64,000 nucleotides of DNA from Adiantum capillus-veneris (taxonomy: Eukaryota > Streptophyta > Polypodiopsida > Polypodiales > Pteridaceae). A program made the translations under genes and the position numbers. Positions 1 through 11,126 of this stretch are shown piece after piece (the first letter of the stretch is position 1; each line of letters opens with the position of its first letter). The stretch spans positions 8,273,526 through 8,337,525 of the forward strand of contig CM043959.1 in the NCBI GenBank assembly GCA_014529385.2. The letters run 5' to 3'. The notes beneath the pieces are model-generated. The model saw nothing but the letters and a program-made list of their open reading frames with translations. It did not search any database and was not told the DNA's origin.

Positions 1-194
1 CGTCGTGACTCCCCACCTCAAACACATGATGTGGAACGTAGCACTCTTACGCCATTCTAGAGTCTAATGAAGCATTATTCTTAGTTAGAAATCAAGCGGC
101 ATAGTCAACTTTTACTCTTACCCCCATGCTCCTCACCTCCAAGCAGAAGACGACAAGAGATAGATTTCATTTGTGAAACTGTCTAAAGCTCAGT

Positions 195-932
195 ATGAGG
201 AATGAAGGAAGTGGGGGGGAGTGCCATGCGGGTACTGTTGACTCCTACTCCCCACATGAATGGGAGAAGAAAGTTAGTGCAGGGCAAAGCGATCTACGAG
301 TTGGGAGCTGCTTTGCGCCCAGAACAAGAGCCATGGGAATGCTTATGCCTGGGAAGGTGTTGGATAATGGAAATGAGAAAGAGGTCCAAGAGTTTCTTGA
401 TGAAGCGAAACCCCCGCTCGACCTGGCGGGTTGGCATCAAAGGAAGGAAGGGATGTTGGAGGTGCCTTGTCAGGCCAAGTCTAACCTCCTTGTAGGAGGT
501 TATCCTCAAGAGCACTGGGGAATCATAACAGGTATGGACAGAGGTGGCCAGCAGCCAGGGATTGCAAGGAGAACCACTGAACCTGACCAAAATTAGGATG
601 AGAGTAAGGTGAGAAAGCAGGCTGTGGTATTGAAGAGGGAGCCGGGAATTTTACGCAGGCAAAACCAGGGAAGGCATGTCAAGGATATGAAGATGTGGGG
701 AACATCGGTTACAAGACAACCAGGTCTGTCTTACGGAAACATGGCAGGCACAAGCCCCTTTGACGAAAAGATGCACGATGATCGGATCACAGCTGTGGTT
801 GTGGAGATTCAAAGGGGAATGTATTTGGAGTTCTCGTATGGGTTATTCGTTGGGCTCAAGCTGTTTAAGGAGGACCCTCTGGGAGTGGTTGCCATTAGGA
901 TACAGTGGAGCAAGAGGGTGCAGGTCGTGTAA
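195..932 (+). pseudogene. Unrecognised open frame interrupted by one TAG
   Basis: One frame is open from the ATG at 195 to the TAA near 930 apart from a single TAG at 594-596, so about 245 codons are readable. The product is basic and hydrophilic with no motif I recognise, no signal peptide and no membrane segment. A lone TAG in a long frame matches the way other frames in this window are broken, so a decayed transposon or captured gene fragment is likely. No neighbour helps: downstream is a PPR remnant on the other strand. It could also be a chance frame in a G-rich stretch. I assign no function. Confidence 0.3.
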
Positions 933-1186
933 TGGATGCACATGTATGGGGCTGAGGATGGCATGGATGGCTAGTTGTTGGCTATGATACCCTCGACAAG
1001 GTACCCATTGGTGGGAGATGCCTAAAGCTTAGTTATGGGCAGCTGGAGCTTCTGGGCCTGGCGTCACTAGTCAAAAATGATGCAATCAGAGGGCTGGATG
1101 TCCCTAACCCCTTGAAATGGATCTTGAAGACCTGCAAATAACCAATCTAAAAGGCACAAAAATATGAGTTGAAACAAACTTCTCAC

Positions 1187-1690
1187 TCAGCAATGCAAAT
1201 GGGGCGAGATAGCACTCCTCAATCCCCTCAACCTGGATCTCGAAGCCCTCCAAATAACGAATCCGAAAGGCATAAAAACTTGAGATGAAACAACCAGCTG
1301 TGCATAAACTTGGCCGCTAAACACCTGCTCAATCCCCAATGATAATGATCGGAACCATAATTGACTGTGGGCCTTGCAATTCAAAGCAAATGAAGCAAAG
1401 GGACTAGCACCTTGCAAAGCATTCCATAGGACAACATTCTTAACCGGTACCATTTTGAACACATTAAAGGTATCTGTAATCTTTTCACATTGAACATATA
1501 TGTCCATAAGACTTCACATCACAAACAATCCTACTTCAAGCCCACTCTCGGTAATATGCTCATCAACAAATTTTCATGTTTGCATGAGAATGTCCCATTT
1601 GACGTACATTTTGACCAAGGAACCATGAAGAAAAATAATCTTACCCATCGACATTTTGCAAACATGGACACAAATGCAGCAACCTTGGTG
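1187..1690 (-). pseudogene. Decayed PPR (pentatricopeptide repeat) fragment
   Basis: The minus strand reads a PPR-like helix pair, with a segment close to S-L-M-D-I-Y-V-Q-C-E-K followed by N-V-V-L-W-N-A-L. This is the usual V-D-M-Y-A-K-C-G ... V-V-S-W-N-A-L wording of PLS-class PPR proteins. Stops and frame changes occur upstream (about 1510-1690), and no start or C-terminal E/DYW domain is present. Intact PPR proteins act in organelle RNA editing and processing; this one cannot. It lies alone among repeats and is best read as a dispersed pseudogene piece. Confidence 0.5.
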
Positions 1691-1867
1691 TTATAAATCT
1701 GAATTATACAAGCATATGAAAGCCATTGACAGAAGGTAGAATGAGACTACTCAAAGCTATAAGGCCGCTCCATCAAGACCAAAACAAATCTTTGTACATA
1801 CTATGAATATGTACAGCCTTCTCGGACCTGTATCCACTGAAGGTAACATCTTGCGAGGCGCAAGCCT

Positions 1868-2963
1868 AGCCGGCTCATCTACATGTCTATCATATAGGTT
1901 GCCATTCATAGCGCTCAAGCTCGTGGCTAGGACGGCCCATAATAGATAGATGATAAGTACAAGCTCAAAAATGACTTGAGCTTTGCAAAGACTACATGGA
2001 GCCTGACCGGCTCATTCAAAACAACGAGCTAATCCTCGCCCAAGTCATAAGGCAGTTGCAAATACTCTCCTCACCAACAAGCGGCAAGTTGTGAAGCTTG
2101 ATAACAGGGGTAACCTCGGGCATAATGTCCAATATATCTTCATGGACTATAGTTTCTATGCGCTCATCCATAAGCACACATGGGCAATCACATCTGCTGC
2201 TCACCATCTCCCACTCAAAGTCATGCATAGCATCCTCACGCTACCAAAGTCCAATCCTACCAGGATCAAGGGTCTGCAGTTGGCTTCCATTGAGATCACC
2301 CAAATCTCACATAGACACAGATTGATCATAGCCTATCGCATCTGGCATAACATCGCACCAAATCTCCTCATCTACATCATCGTCTAAGTTGTGCTCACAA
2401 ACCGCATAGGGCTCCCCATAATGTACATCAAGCTCTACTAGCTCATAAAAAACTAGGGGCAACTCAAAGGCGCTGATGCTTATGCATATCCTGGCTGATC
2501 TGCATGTCTGTCAATAGGTGGCCACTCATAGCACTCAAGCTCGTGGAGAGGCCGACCTAGAATAGATGATAAGCCCAAGCTCAAAAATGACTCGAGCTCT
2601 GCAAAGACTACATGGAGACTGATCGGCTCATTCAAAACAACGAGCTGATCCTTGCCCAAGGCAGTCGCAAATACTCTTCTCATCAACAAGCGGCAAGTTG
2701 TGATGCTCGACACCCATGAGTAACCTCATGGATAATGTCTAATATATCGTCATGAACTACAGTTCTACACGCTCATCCATAAGCACATATGGGCAACCAC
2801 ATGTGCCACACACCATCTCCTCCATCTCCCACTCGAAGTCATACACAACATCCTCATGCTACCAAATTCCAATCCTACCCGGATCAAGGGTCTCCCTTAG
2901 TCTCTACCTGGATCCCATTGAGCTCATCTAGCTCGCACATAAACACAGGTTGATCATAGCCTA
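1868..2963. repeat. Tandem direct duplication, two copies about 620 bp apart
   Basis: The block 1868-2335 recurs at 2488-2963 in the same orientation with scattered substitutions and small indels. Matching landmarks, such as the shared run gactacatgga at 1989 and 2606, show an offset of about 617-619 bp. The minus strand of both copies is coding-like (see the pseudogene entry). The divergence suggests an old duplication. Confidence 0.75.
2016..2713 (-). pseudogene. Coding-like remnant of unknown family, present in both tandem copies
   Basis: On the minus strand the first copy carries an open stretch at 2016-2228 and the second at 2480-2713. Read together they give overlapping parts of one acidic protein with segments like H-N-L-P-L-V-G-E-E-S and V-V-L-N-E-P-I-S-L-H-V-V-F. 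Stops and small indels interrupt each copy, and upstream (2230-2400) further acidic residues can be read with two stops. I do not recognise the family. It could be a gag-like or capture-derived region of a retroelement. The duplication shows that it was copied as a unit. Confidence 0.35.
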
Positions 2964-4396
2964 TCAACCTTTGTACTCACTTTGTACCATGTATCTAAGA
3001 CCTCATGCAATAGATAGCTTTCAAGATATGGGGGATGCATACCCTCTCCACAAGACCTTTTTCAACATATGTTTGCTACCCCAGTTGACTCTTGTATCAC
3101 CGTTGGTGGGACGTTGAGTTTTTGCTATTTTAGGCTACTCCACATATTTATGGATGGATATATTGATGTATTTTCTTTGCTCACATAATTGAATCAAGAT
3201 TTGAGGATACAGGTAGGAGCCACAGAAGGTGGCGGACACTCATGCATGGGATGGAGCAAAGCAGATTTGTCTTTGGTGAGAGTTATGGACCTTCTATTGA
3301 TCTTTGGGGCCACATGACGCATACAATTGTTATTGTATTCTCCGAATAGCTTGAGTAGTCTAGGTTTTCTCTTGATGGTAGGCTTTGGGATTAGCTATGT
3401 ATTACATTGAAAGGTCATTTAATATGATTCTTTTAGGCTCTAGATCAGTCAGAGTTTTGCATGTCCGAGGGAAAGTTGGACTAGCTAGATGGGCTATTTT
3501 GGACATGTTGTTTGGTTGAGTCTATTGCCTCTTGTCTCCAACATGATGTTATGTTTCTAGATGATTGGTTGTCTTTTCGTATGCGGGATGCGGTTTGGTC
3601 CTCTTTATGGGAGATCGAGGATCAGGCTTACCGATGGTTTTGGGATTATGAGATGCTCCACCGTCATTGGTTTTTGATAAGTGTCATGGGTGATTGAAAT
3701 AAGAGCGTGGACTTGCTATCATGATTCCAGACCAAATGAGTGACCATACACTACACAGATTCATGGATCAGCCATAGTGAATACATGCGGATTGGCTTTC
3801 TTACTGGTTAGATGCATTCCCCATGTTGTTTGTTCTTAGTAGAGTGAGCTATTCCACAGTAGAGTGTGCGTACATACATGTTGTGGGATCCGGGCCTGAG
3901 TGAGGGGATGTGGTATATGTTGTTCAGGTATATTTCCCATATGGGTTGGTTTGCATTTCCTCCTTGAGGCTTGGATACGCAGGTTCAAGCTACAGCTCAT
4001 CAGCCTTCCCACCATTAGCTTTCAGCCCTCCGCTTGGTCCCTTTTTATCGAGCCCTTCCAGGCTCCCTTTGTCTTATCAAATCAGACCTACTTTTGGGCT
4101 CTTTGCTGACCAAGTTTTGTGGCTTCCGTCTCGGTGTTTTATCCTCAATTCATTCCCTGTTTGGGGCCCTTTGTATCAGCCCTTCAGAGGCTTTCCTCAC
4201 TTTCCAATTTCAGCCCAGCTTGAGGCTGATTTGGGTAGGTCTTTGAGCAGGTGACCCAGGCACCATACATGCTGGATTGTTGTTGTGTGCGGGCCCACAA
4301 GCCCTCTTGTTTTCAAATTTTTGTTAGCAAGTTGTTTCCTTGTTGGATATGCGAGTTTGGACATGTATGCCCATTAAGGATTTCAAGACATGACAT
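2964..4396 (+). other. Region upstream of a primer-binding site; possible 5' LTR, boundaries not found
   Basis: About 1.4 kb without a recognisable gene. It ends in a ..CA just before a primer-binding-like site at 4397, so part of it may be a long terminal repeat. I found no second copy in the window to define its start. Short open frames near 3512-3697 and 3900-4445 are not convincing. Confidence 0.25.
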
Positions 4397-4410
4397 TTGG
4401 TATCAGAGCC
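4397..4410 (+). other. Candidate LTR-retrotransposon primer-binding site
   Basis: The sequence tttggtatcagagcc matches the complement of the 3' end of initiator methionine tRNA, the usual primer of plant LTR elements. A CA dinucleotide precedes it by two bases, as expected at an LTR end. Confidence 0.5.
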
Positions 4411-4696
4411 TCGTTGCAAGCCTTGTTGTTTACTTGATGCATTGAGTATTGTGGGTTTTTGTATATTGACAAGATCATGTTGATCTTGATCACCTAATGT
4501 TTTTTTTGTGGTCTATGCTGGTTCCCCTCAGGGGTTTTTGATGTGCAATGAGATTTCAGGTCATCCTCTTCTACGAGCAGGACTTTTGGGAGTTGTGGGT
4601 GTCTCTATGATGGCTGGGTCTGGTTGTGTATATCTGGATGACGGATCAGCTGATAGTCATTTTGAGAAATAGCTTTGCAGGACATGTAATTGCCTC

Positions 4697-5343
4697 TTGG
4701 TTATGGTGGAATTAGAAGAACAAGTATACGAGGATAGATGTGTGGACCAGCCGACTTCAGAGAGGATCTATGAGTTGTTCAAGAAGGCATGGAGTACTTC
4801 ATGTGAGAAGTGGCTTGTACATCGAGGGATACACTTAAAGATAACAGCTCAATTTACTAAGGAGGAAGAGGAGATACACAAAGGGAAGAAATTGAAAGGA
4901 CATAGATTGGATGCTTGGTAGCAAAGATGCGATGACATTGATCATCATGAGCAGGATGTGGAGACACTTTATAGCATTTCTAGACGGCCTATGATGAGTA
5001 TAGACGCTTCACTCCTTGCATGGAGGACACTATGCCTTGTGTGGCTCATACTCAGTATGATACAGCTACGGACATTGATGAGTTGGTAGAGCTCGATGAG
5101 GGCTTGATAGAGTCCTATGCGCATGATGATGGGGATGCTTGGGAGTATGTGGCAGATGAGCACATTACTAGTGACATGATGCACAAGGATGTGGCCATGG
5201 GTGATGATGAGTTCTTGCATCTTATGGAGGAGGATCAAAATGATGCTCTTATGAACACCTATGAGGCTTGTACGGTAAAGATGACCTGCCACCTTGCCTA
5301 TTGTCTTTACCGCATAACTATCCTCGAGGGGTCACCGTCCTAA
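4697..5343 (+). pseudogene. Gag-like or unassigned retroelement frames downstream of the PBS
   Basis: Two open stretches (4697-4921 and 5020-5343, in different frames) lie 290 bp after the primer-binding site, where gag would begin. The first is lysine- and glutamate-rich, the second strongly acidic. Neither shows a zinc knuckle or a retroviral-type capsid motif I can name. Their position is the only argument for gag. The element seems cut off near 5340, because no protease, RT or integrase follows. Confidence 0.3.
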
Positions 5344-6082
5344 CTACAAGACTCCCCTTATCAAGCATAAAAAAAAACCTCACGTAAATTTATCATCAAT
5401 AGAGCTTTCTTGGGCCCCAATACCTGCCCGTTTAGTGGGCTTATTTGCCAAAGGATAGGAGCCCTAGCTGCCATTCACATTCCCAAGAGCACTAAATCCG
5501 GATATGTACCACAAGCCCTCTACTCATGGATCGAATAGGGGCTCTAGGCCCCTCTACATAAACATCGAGCGGGCCTGCAACCCCCATTTCTTTGCACGAA
5601 AAATCTCAACTTCTCCTTTATAATACTTCCACAACACAACCGCTTCCTGTGCCATATACGCTAATCTCACACATACTCCATCTGGTCATAACTTCCCTCA
5701 ACAAGCATTCCAAGCGTCTCTCGAAACGAGAAACTTCTGGCTCGATGGGGCAACACGAAACATTTTCCCTTCTCTATACATTCCTCCAAGCAATTTTCCC
5801 AACATATGAAACCTTATTCCAATGAAGACCAACTGATTGATTATGAAAAATTCCTCACGGCCACCCAAAGCCATAACAGGAAAATTACTCATCTCCCAAC
5901 CAACAATCATCTTTTCTATCACATCTTCGTCAAATAATCGCTTCTATCCGATATCCTATACATCCACCACATCTTTTGTTACCATTGCCCCCTCCTGACA
6001 TTCCAATTGAGCTCCTAAGGCCTTCTATGCCTCGACCTTGTATCTCAAAAAATTTCTTCCCTTCACCTCTAATTTCAGCAGA
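5344..6082. other. No gene or repeat recognised
   Basis: About 740 bases of mixed composition. Short frames such as 5592-5825 lack any motif. I see nothing to annotate. Confidence 0.5.
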
Positions 6083-6730
6083 CTAGGGCTTCCTTGCCAG
6101 AGCCATATTGGGCATGTCTATAATGAACGCATTCCAAGCACAAAGACATGAAACATTACAGACAAAAATTTCATCAAGAACTTGTGGTTTTGAAAGGTCA
6201 CCACATATGGCACACATATCGACGAACACATTACTGTTTCTCCGAAAGCCCTTGACCAATGCAGTGCCAAGTAAAACATATTTGTCCAACAAATTCACAA
6301 GCAATCTCATCGTGAATTATATGGTGGTGTTCCAGAAGGCTAGAGGCCTTGAAGGTGCAGCAATAGGTGATTGCAACTAGAAATCTGATCATGGATTCTG
6401 TGATGACCTTCCAGAAGGCTAAAGTCCTTGAAGGTGTAGCAACAAGTGATTGCATCTAGAGAGAGGCCCTCTCTTTTCATCCGTTGAAAATAGCACAGAG
6501 CTTTCTTGCTACATACATGTTGGGCATATACTAGCAATCTAATCATTTTTTTTGTGGTGGTCTTCCAGAAGGCTAGAGGCCTTGAAGGTGTAGCATAGTT
6601 GATTGCAACTAGCGATCTGATCATGAATTCTGTGGTGGTCTTCGAGAAGGCCAGAGGCCTTGAAGGTGTAGCAATAGGTTATTGCATCTAGAGAGAGGCC
6701 CTCTCTTTGTATCCGCTAAAAATAGCATAG
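6083..6730 (-). pseudogene. Scrambled PPR pseudogene with internally repeated helices
   Basis: The minus strand carries several copies of a PPR helix reading like R-E-G-L-S-L-D-A-I-T followed by Y-T-F-K-A and H-R-I-H-D-Q-I (near 6730-6600, 6500-6400 and 6370-6300). They are followed at 6310-6083 by L-G-T-A-L-V, a mutated V-D-M-C-A-I-C-G-D-L-S-K and a W-N-A-F helix. This order matches a PLS-class PPR protein. The units are duplicated about 130-250 bp apart and broken by stops and frame changes, so the locus is non-functional. The wording resembles fern PPR proteins, which is the main clue to the organism. Confidence in the PPR identity is higher than in the exact limits. Confidence 0.55.
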
Positions 6731-7131
6731 AGATTGCTTGCTACATAAATCCTAGGAATATCTTGGAATGGACGATTCCAAGACTTGATATTTCTCACAA
6801 AAAACTCATCATTATGAACTTATTGAATTCTTTCAGTTGCGTCAAGGACTTGTGTGAGGGCAAAAAAATGACAATGCATCAGCTTGAAGCTTCCTACCCA
6901 TCCCCACGACCCCACCTTCAATAGCACCCTACGTTTTCTCTCCTTCCAGTTGGCCCTCACAACCAAGCTATGCTCAAAATGTTGCTTGCCGACCCTGCTA
7001 TCTCCTTTGTCAAATACGTCAATTCTCTTTTTACTTTTTTCCTCCTCCTAGTCCGCCCTCACAACCAAGCTATGCTCAAACTCGTGTTCATTGAACCTTC
7101 TATCTCCTTCTTTAGATACATCAACGCTTTT

Positions 7132-7161
7132 TGTGTGTGTGTGTGTACGTGCGCGCGTGCG

Positions 7162-7236
<75 letters not shown>
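7132..7236. repeat. (GT)n(GA)n compound microsatellite
   Basis: An alternating GT tract with a short GC-rich interruption passes directly into about 18 GA units. The long R-E-R-E or C-V-C-V frames read through it are artefacts. Confidence 0.9.
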
Positions 7237-7239
<3 letters not shown>

Positions 7240-7472
7240 TATACCTGCGGCGGTCAATGCTCTTTTTGTGTGAGAGTGTCCTTCTTCTAGTTGGCCCTCA
7301 CAACCGAGCTATGCTCAAAATGCTTCTCACCGACCTTTCTATCTCCTTTGTCAGATACGTCAATGCTCTTTTTACTTTTTCCCTCCTCCTAGTCGGCCCG
7401 CACAAGCAAGCTATGCTCAAACTCGTGCTCCTCGAACCTGTTATCTCCTTCTTCAGATACGTCAATGCTCTT

Positions 7473-7475
7473 TGT

Positions 7476-7535
<60 letters not shown>

Positions 7536-7536
7536 T
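7473..7536. repeat. (GT)n(GA)n compound microsatellite, second copy
   Basis: The same arrangement as at 7132-7236, at the end of the duplicated block. Confidence 0.9.
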
Positions 7537-7736
7537 TTGTACATGTGGTCAACACTCTTTTTGTGTGTGAGAGAGAGAAAGACAGAGAATTGTATTGCAT
7601 AAGAGATTGCTCTTGAAGGGAAGCCAGTACCTAGGTTTGCAGAAGAAGGTTCGAAATTGAACGTCGGGTGAGAGTCTGAGAGAAAAAGTGAGGGAGTCAA
7701 AAGTTCCGAATCACCGTCAATCACGAATCACGATTC

Positions 7737-8376
7737 CATTTGTGGCTTTTGGATGACGTGGCATAGCTCTCCTTTGAGCTTTCAAAAAACAGTCTTTCTG
7801 CTAACTGCCCTAAAAAGCTAGAATAACTATTTTAAAAATCTCTATTTTTTCCTATAATGAAAGAGGAAACTTAAGAAATTAACTCATGAAATTATAGAAT
7901 ATTTATCAAATCTTAAATACAAAATGAGAAAGCTAGAATTAAAAAATATTGTGCAAATATTTAGTTTAGAAGATTACTATATAAAAAACTCACTATTTTT
8001 TACTATTAAAAAAAGTGAAAAATTAGCACATTAGCTCTTGAGATAGTGTGTGAACTCCTATAGTTAGATCAAGGTATTGGGAACCAAAGATAATAATATC
8101 TCACCAAAAGAACTTCCTACATTATTATAGTCCAATAAAAAGAAAATAAGATTAAATTAACTGGTGAAAATGTGTTGTGGAATCCTTATGGTAAGATTTG
8201 AGGTTTTGATGTTTACCTAATGATTAAGCATCCTCCTATAAGGATAAAGAATATGGTCCCCAAAAGAACTCATGCAAGTTAGGAAATGGTTGATGATGTC
8301 ATCAACAAGAGGGTCATGGCCGCATCAGATTGTGGCCACTAAGGACCAATCGCAAGTGGGTCCTTGGTTATTCAAA
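7737..8376. other. AT-rich sequence without recognised features
   Basis: About 640 bases, AT-rich in the first half, ending at a CACTA-type terminus. No gene motif seen. Confidence 0.5.
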
Positions 8377-8879
8377 CACTACAACACACTGTGCAAAAAT
8401 TGACGCAAATTTGACGACTCAAAGCTTGTTTTAAAAATAAAATGCACTGGAATAAGCATCAAAATAGCCGCCGATATCGTATCGTTGGTATATGCACCGG
8501 TATATTGACCGTCAAAATACTCAATGAAATGTACGCCAAAATACGCATCGTAATATGCATCTGTATGAAATTTTTCTATACCGACATGTATTTTGATGCT
8601 TATTATAGAGTGTATATCAGGACTTGTGCCGACGATAAAACCTGCAAAAAAAAAGTTGGGTAGAGAGGGCTAGAAACTAATGCTACATGTACTGCAGCAT
8701 AAGAAAACAACCCTCTCTGCCCAAAGGAAGAGTGCACAAGCATTCGTACTCCACCTATAGTTTGATGCTACAGAGTGAGTGTATATAGATTAGCAAAATT
8801 ATAAGAAGAAAAAAACCACAAAATCAAAATCTTAATCATGACAAGTTCCCAAAAGCATAACCACAACGTCGACTTCCAA

Positions 8880-9230
8880 ACCATAGGCACAACGATGCGA
8901 AGATTTTATAGCCATAATGAAAACATGACTTGAAAATTACAAAATATTAAACATAACCCACTTGACATACCATAACCACAACCATAACCTGCTTGTCATA
9001 CCATAACGATACCAGCCATACAATCATTGCAAAACCATAACCATCACCATGACATGATTGCCATACCATCATTGCAAAGCCATAACCATAACTTGATTGC
9101 CAAACCCTAACCATACCATGATTGCCAAACCATAGCCATAACCTCTGTGCCATACCATAATTGCAAAACCATTAACCTGATTGTCATAACACAATCATAA
9201 TCGCAAACGGAATACAAAACCATAAACATA
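8880..9230. repeat. Degenerate CCATAACC-based minisatellite
   Basis: Motifs like ccataaccataacc and attgccataccat recur about every 30-60 bp over 350 bp with many substitutions. Confidence 0.7.
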
Positions 9231-9329
9231 AACATGAAATTGTACATGAATACAATGAATGAGTACAATTGTATCAAAAAGATCACAGCTACAAAACAAA
9301 ATACATATATGGAGGATGTCACCCTCAGG

Positions 9330-9840
9330 AAATGACTCCCAGTTGGACGGTCTCTCCCTCCTCTTGTAGCTGGGTCAAAAGGGCCACAAGTCCATGCTTG
9401 TATGCATACTTCTCCTCTCAGCGTGTCGGAGGGCACTTAATGGCAACTTCCTACAAAGTTATGGTTTAATCATTAGATAAATCTTAAAATAAGATTTATA
9501 TTTTTGACAATTTAAAGCATACGTATAATACTTACAAACTCATGTCAAAATGTGTCGTAGCCACCACTCCCAAGATGTGATGCTCCAGCGGACTTCAAAC
9601 ATGCTCTGGATGCATCTCTCTGCTGAAATCTCTCAAGATTGTCTTGTGTCTCTCGTGCAATCCCCACCCACTACTCTGCGTCGAACTATGCCGGCTTTGG
9701 ACTATCATCCTTGTACCTGTCTCTCGCCTCTGACTGGCGGTGTGACATTGTGGCCCTCCCCACATCCAAAATCTAGTCATTTGAGATTGGATCGTACCCC
9801 TTTCTCGGCCTGTACTCTCCATGAACGGCATCGATGATGT
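9330..9840 (-). pseudogene. CACTA second-gene (Transposase_24-like) fragment
   Basis: The minus strand reads R-K-G-Y-D-P-I-S-N-D, then an E-H-V-L/K-S-A-G segment, then A-S-H-L-G-S-G-G-Y-D-T-F and H-E-F, followed by GTAAGT. After an intron-like gap it resumes at an AG near 9449 with E-E-K-Y-A-Y-K-H-G-L-V-A-L-L. The same order (H-L-G-S-x-G ... F then a splice donor, then E-Y-A-G-K-K-G-L) is found in the better-kept CACTA element at 55.0-55.7 kb. This argues for a homologous second gene. A TGA near 9555 lies where Arg (CGA) is plausible. Such proteins accompany TNP2 transposase and are thought to bind subterminal repeats. Confidence 0.5.
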
Positions 9841-9843
9841 GAC

Positions 9844-9944
<101 letters not shown>

Positions 9945-10017
9945 ATAGAGATAATTAAAAAGATGAGATTAGATGATAGAGAGACATAAAGAAAGGGAGG
10001 GAGAGAGAGGTAGAAAA

Positions 10018-10037
10018 GGGGGGGGGGGGGGGGGGGG
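10018..10037. repeat. G20 homopolymer
   Basis: Twenty consecutive G residues following a purine-rich stretch. Confidence 0.95.
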
Positions 10038-10993
10038 ACCACATACGCACACACAATACAGGGACATAAGGACTAATGGACACCATATATATATATATAG
10101 TTGAGGCTTAGTTCAAGTAATGGTAGATAATATATAGCTCCAACCCCCCCACTCAACCAAATATTTTTAAATATGCATGAAAAAAACGTTGAGTTTGGTT
10201 AGCACATTCTGATGATGAAAGCTTTTAAAACATATTGCATAAAGTTCATATGGCTATCATCGTAAAGACCAAGTATCATATAAATGTTCTCATCACCATG
10301 TTTGATATATAAGTTAGGATGAGAAAAACAAACCTTGTTATGGAGAAATTTATGAATGTAAAAATACCCTGAATGCTAATATTTCTTTAAACCATAAGAA
10401 TCAAAACAAAACTGACACTCAAAATGCTCTTTATCAAGAATTGACACTTTGAAGGGGAGTGTAAAATATACCCTTTTCCTATTCAATTTGTGATTTTCTT
10501 TCCTATCCTTATGTATATGAAAATGTGAGAAAAATTTGAATTGAATAACCCCTTTTGCTCCACTGATGTGATAGTCACATAAATATTAAATGACCCCCCC
10601 TAGGTATTTCTTATCTAGCTTATTGGGATTTCTTCAAAAGGAAATGCATGAGTTATCTAAGGAAAATCCGGCACTAGAGTTCTCAACCTGAAAAACCTTT
10701 AAATATGGTAGGGTGTCAGCAAGAGAGCATCTATTATTTTGTTTAGAAAGGCATATTTACTTTCTATAGTCTCATTTGGTGATATATCTCTATCTTTGGG
10801 TGGAAAGGGCATTTGTTATATCCTTTAAGGCATGAGAGAAAGATTTGTTCTGGAATGGATTAACAAAGCCAAATTGAGAAATTATTCTCTAAGATAAGAA
10901 GTATTAGACCTCAGCAAGGACCTTCAAAGACTAAGGATTGGGTTCTGTGAGCACTTTATTTGAGTCACCATGGTCTTGAGATATCCATAGCAT

Positions 10994-10994
<1 letters not shown>
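10038..10994. other. No gene; one polypurine-tract-like site near 10451
   Basis: AT-rich sequence without open coding stretches. The run gaaggggagtgtaaaata near 10451 looks like a polypurine tract abutting an LTR start (TG), which could mark a decayed retroelement 3' end, but no matching LTR was found. Confidence 0.35.
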
Positions 10995-11088
<94 letters not shown>

Positions 11089-11126
11089 GGGGGGGGGGGG
11101 GGGGGGGGGGGGAGAGAGAGAGAGAG
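10995..11126. repeat. 132-bp homopurine tract: (AG)n, G26, (AG)n
   Basis: An (AG)n tract from 10995 runs into 26 G residues (11087-11112) and back into (GA)n, ending at 11126 with no pyrimidine. The arrangement is roughly a mirror repeat and could form a triplex or G-quadruplex. Confidence 0.95.

Larger units (their letters stand above)
6940..7540. repeat. Nested tandem repeat with compound microsatellites
   Basis: A block of about 330 bp starting near 6947 recurs from about 7285. Each block contains two related subunits of roughly 105 bp sharing gccctcacaaccaagctatg. Each full block ends in the same (GT)n(GA)n microsatellite, so unit and microsatellite were duplicated together. Confidence 0.7.
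8377..9840 (-). mobile_element. Decayed CACTA (En/Spm-like) element, transposase-less
   Basis: A CACTACAACACACTGTGC sequence begins at 8377, the form expected of a CACTA terminal inverted repeat. The minus strand at 9330-9840 encodes pieces of the second (non-transposase) CACTA gene. No TNP2-type transposase is present and I could not find the opposite TAGTG end, so the right boundary is only the last recognisable coding position. Probably a deletion derivative. Confidence 0.45.

Noticed and set aside
7131..7616. 161-codon frame rich in Cys-Val and Arg-Glu
   Set aside because: It is translation of (GT)n and (GA)n microsatellites; the opposite strand is equally open.
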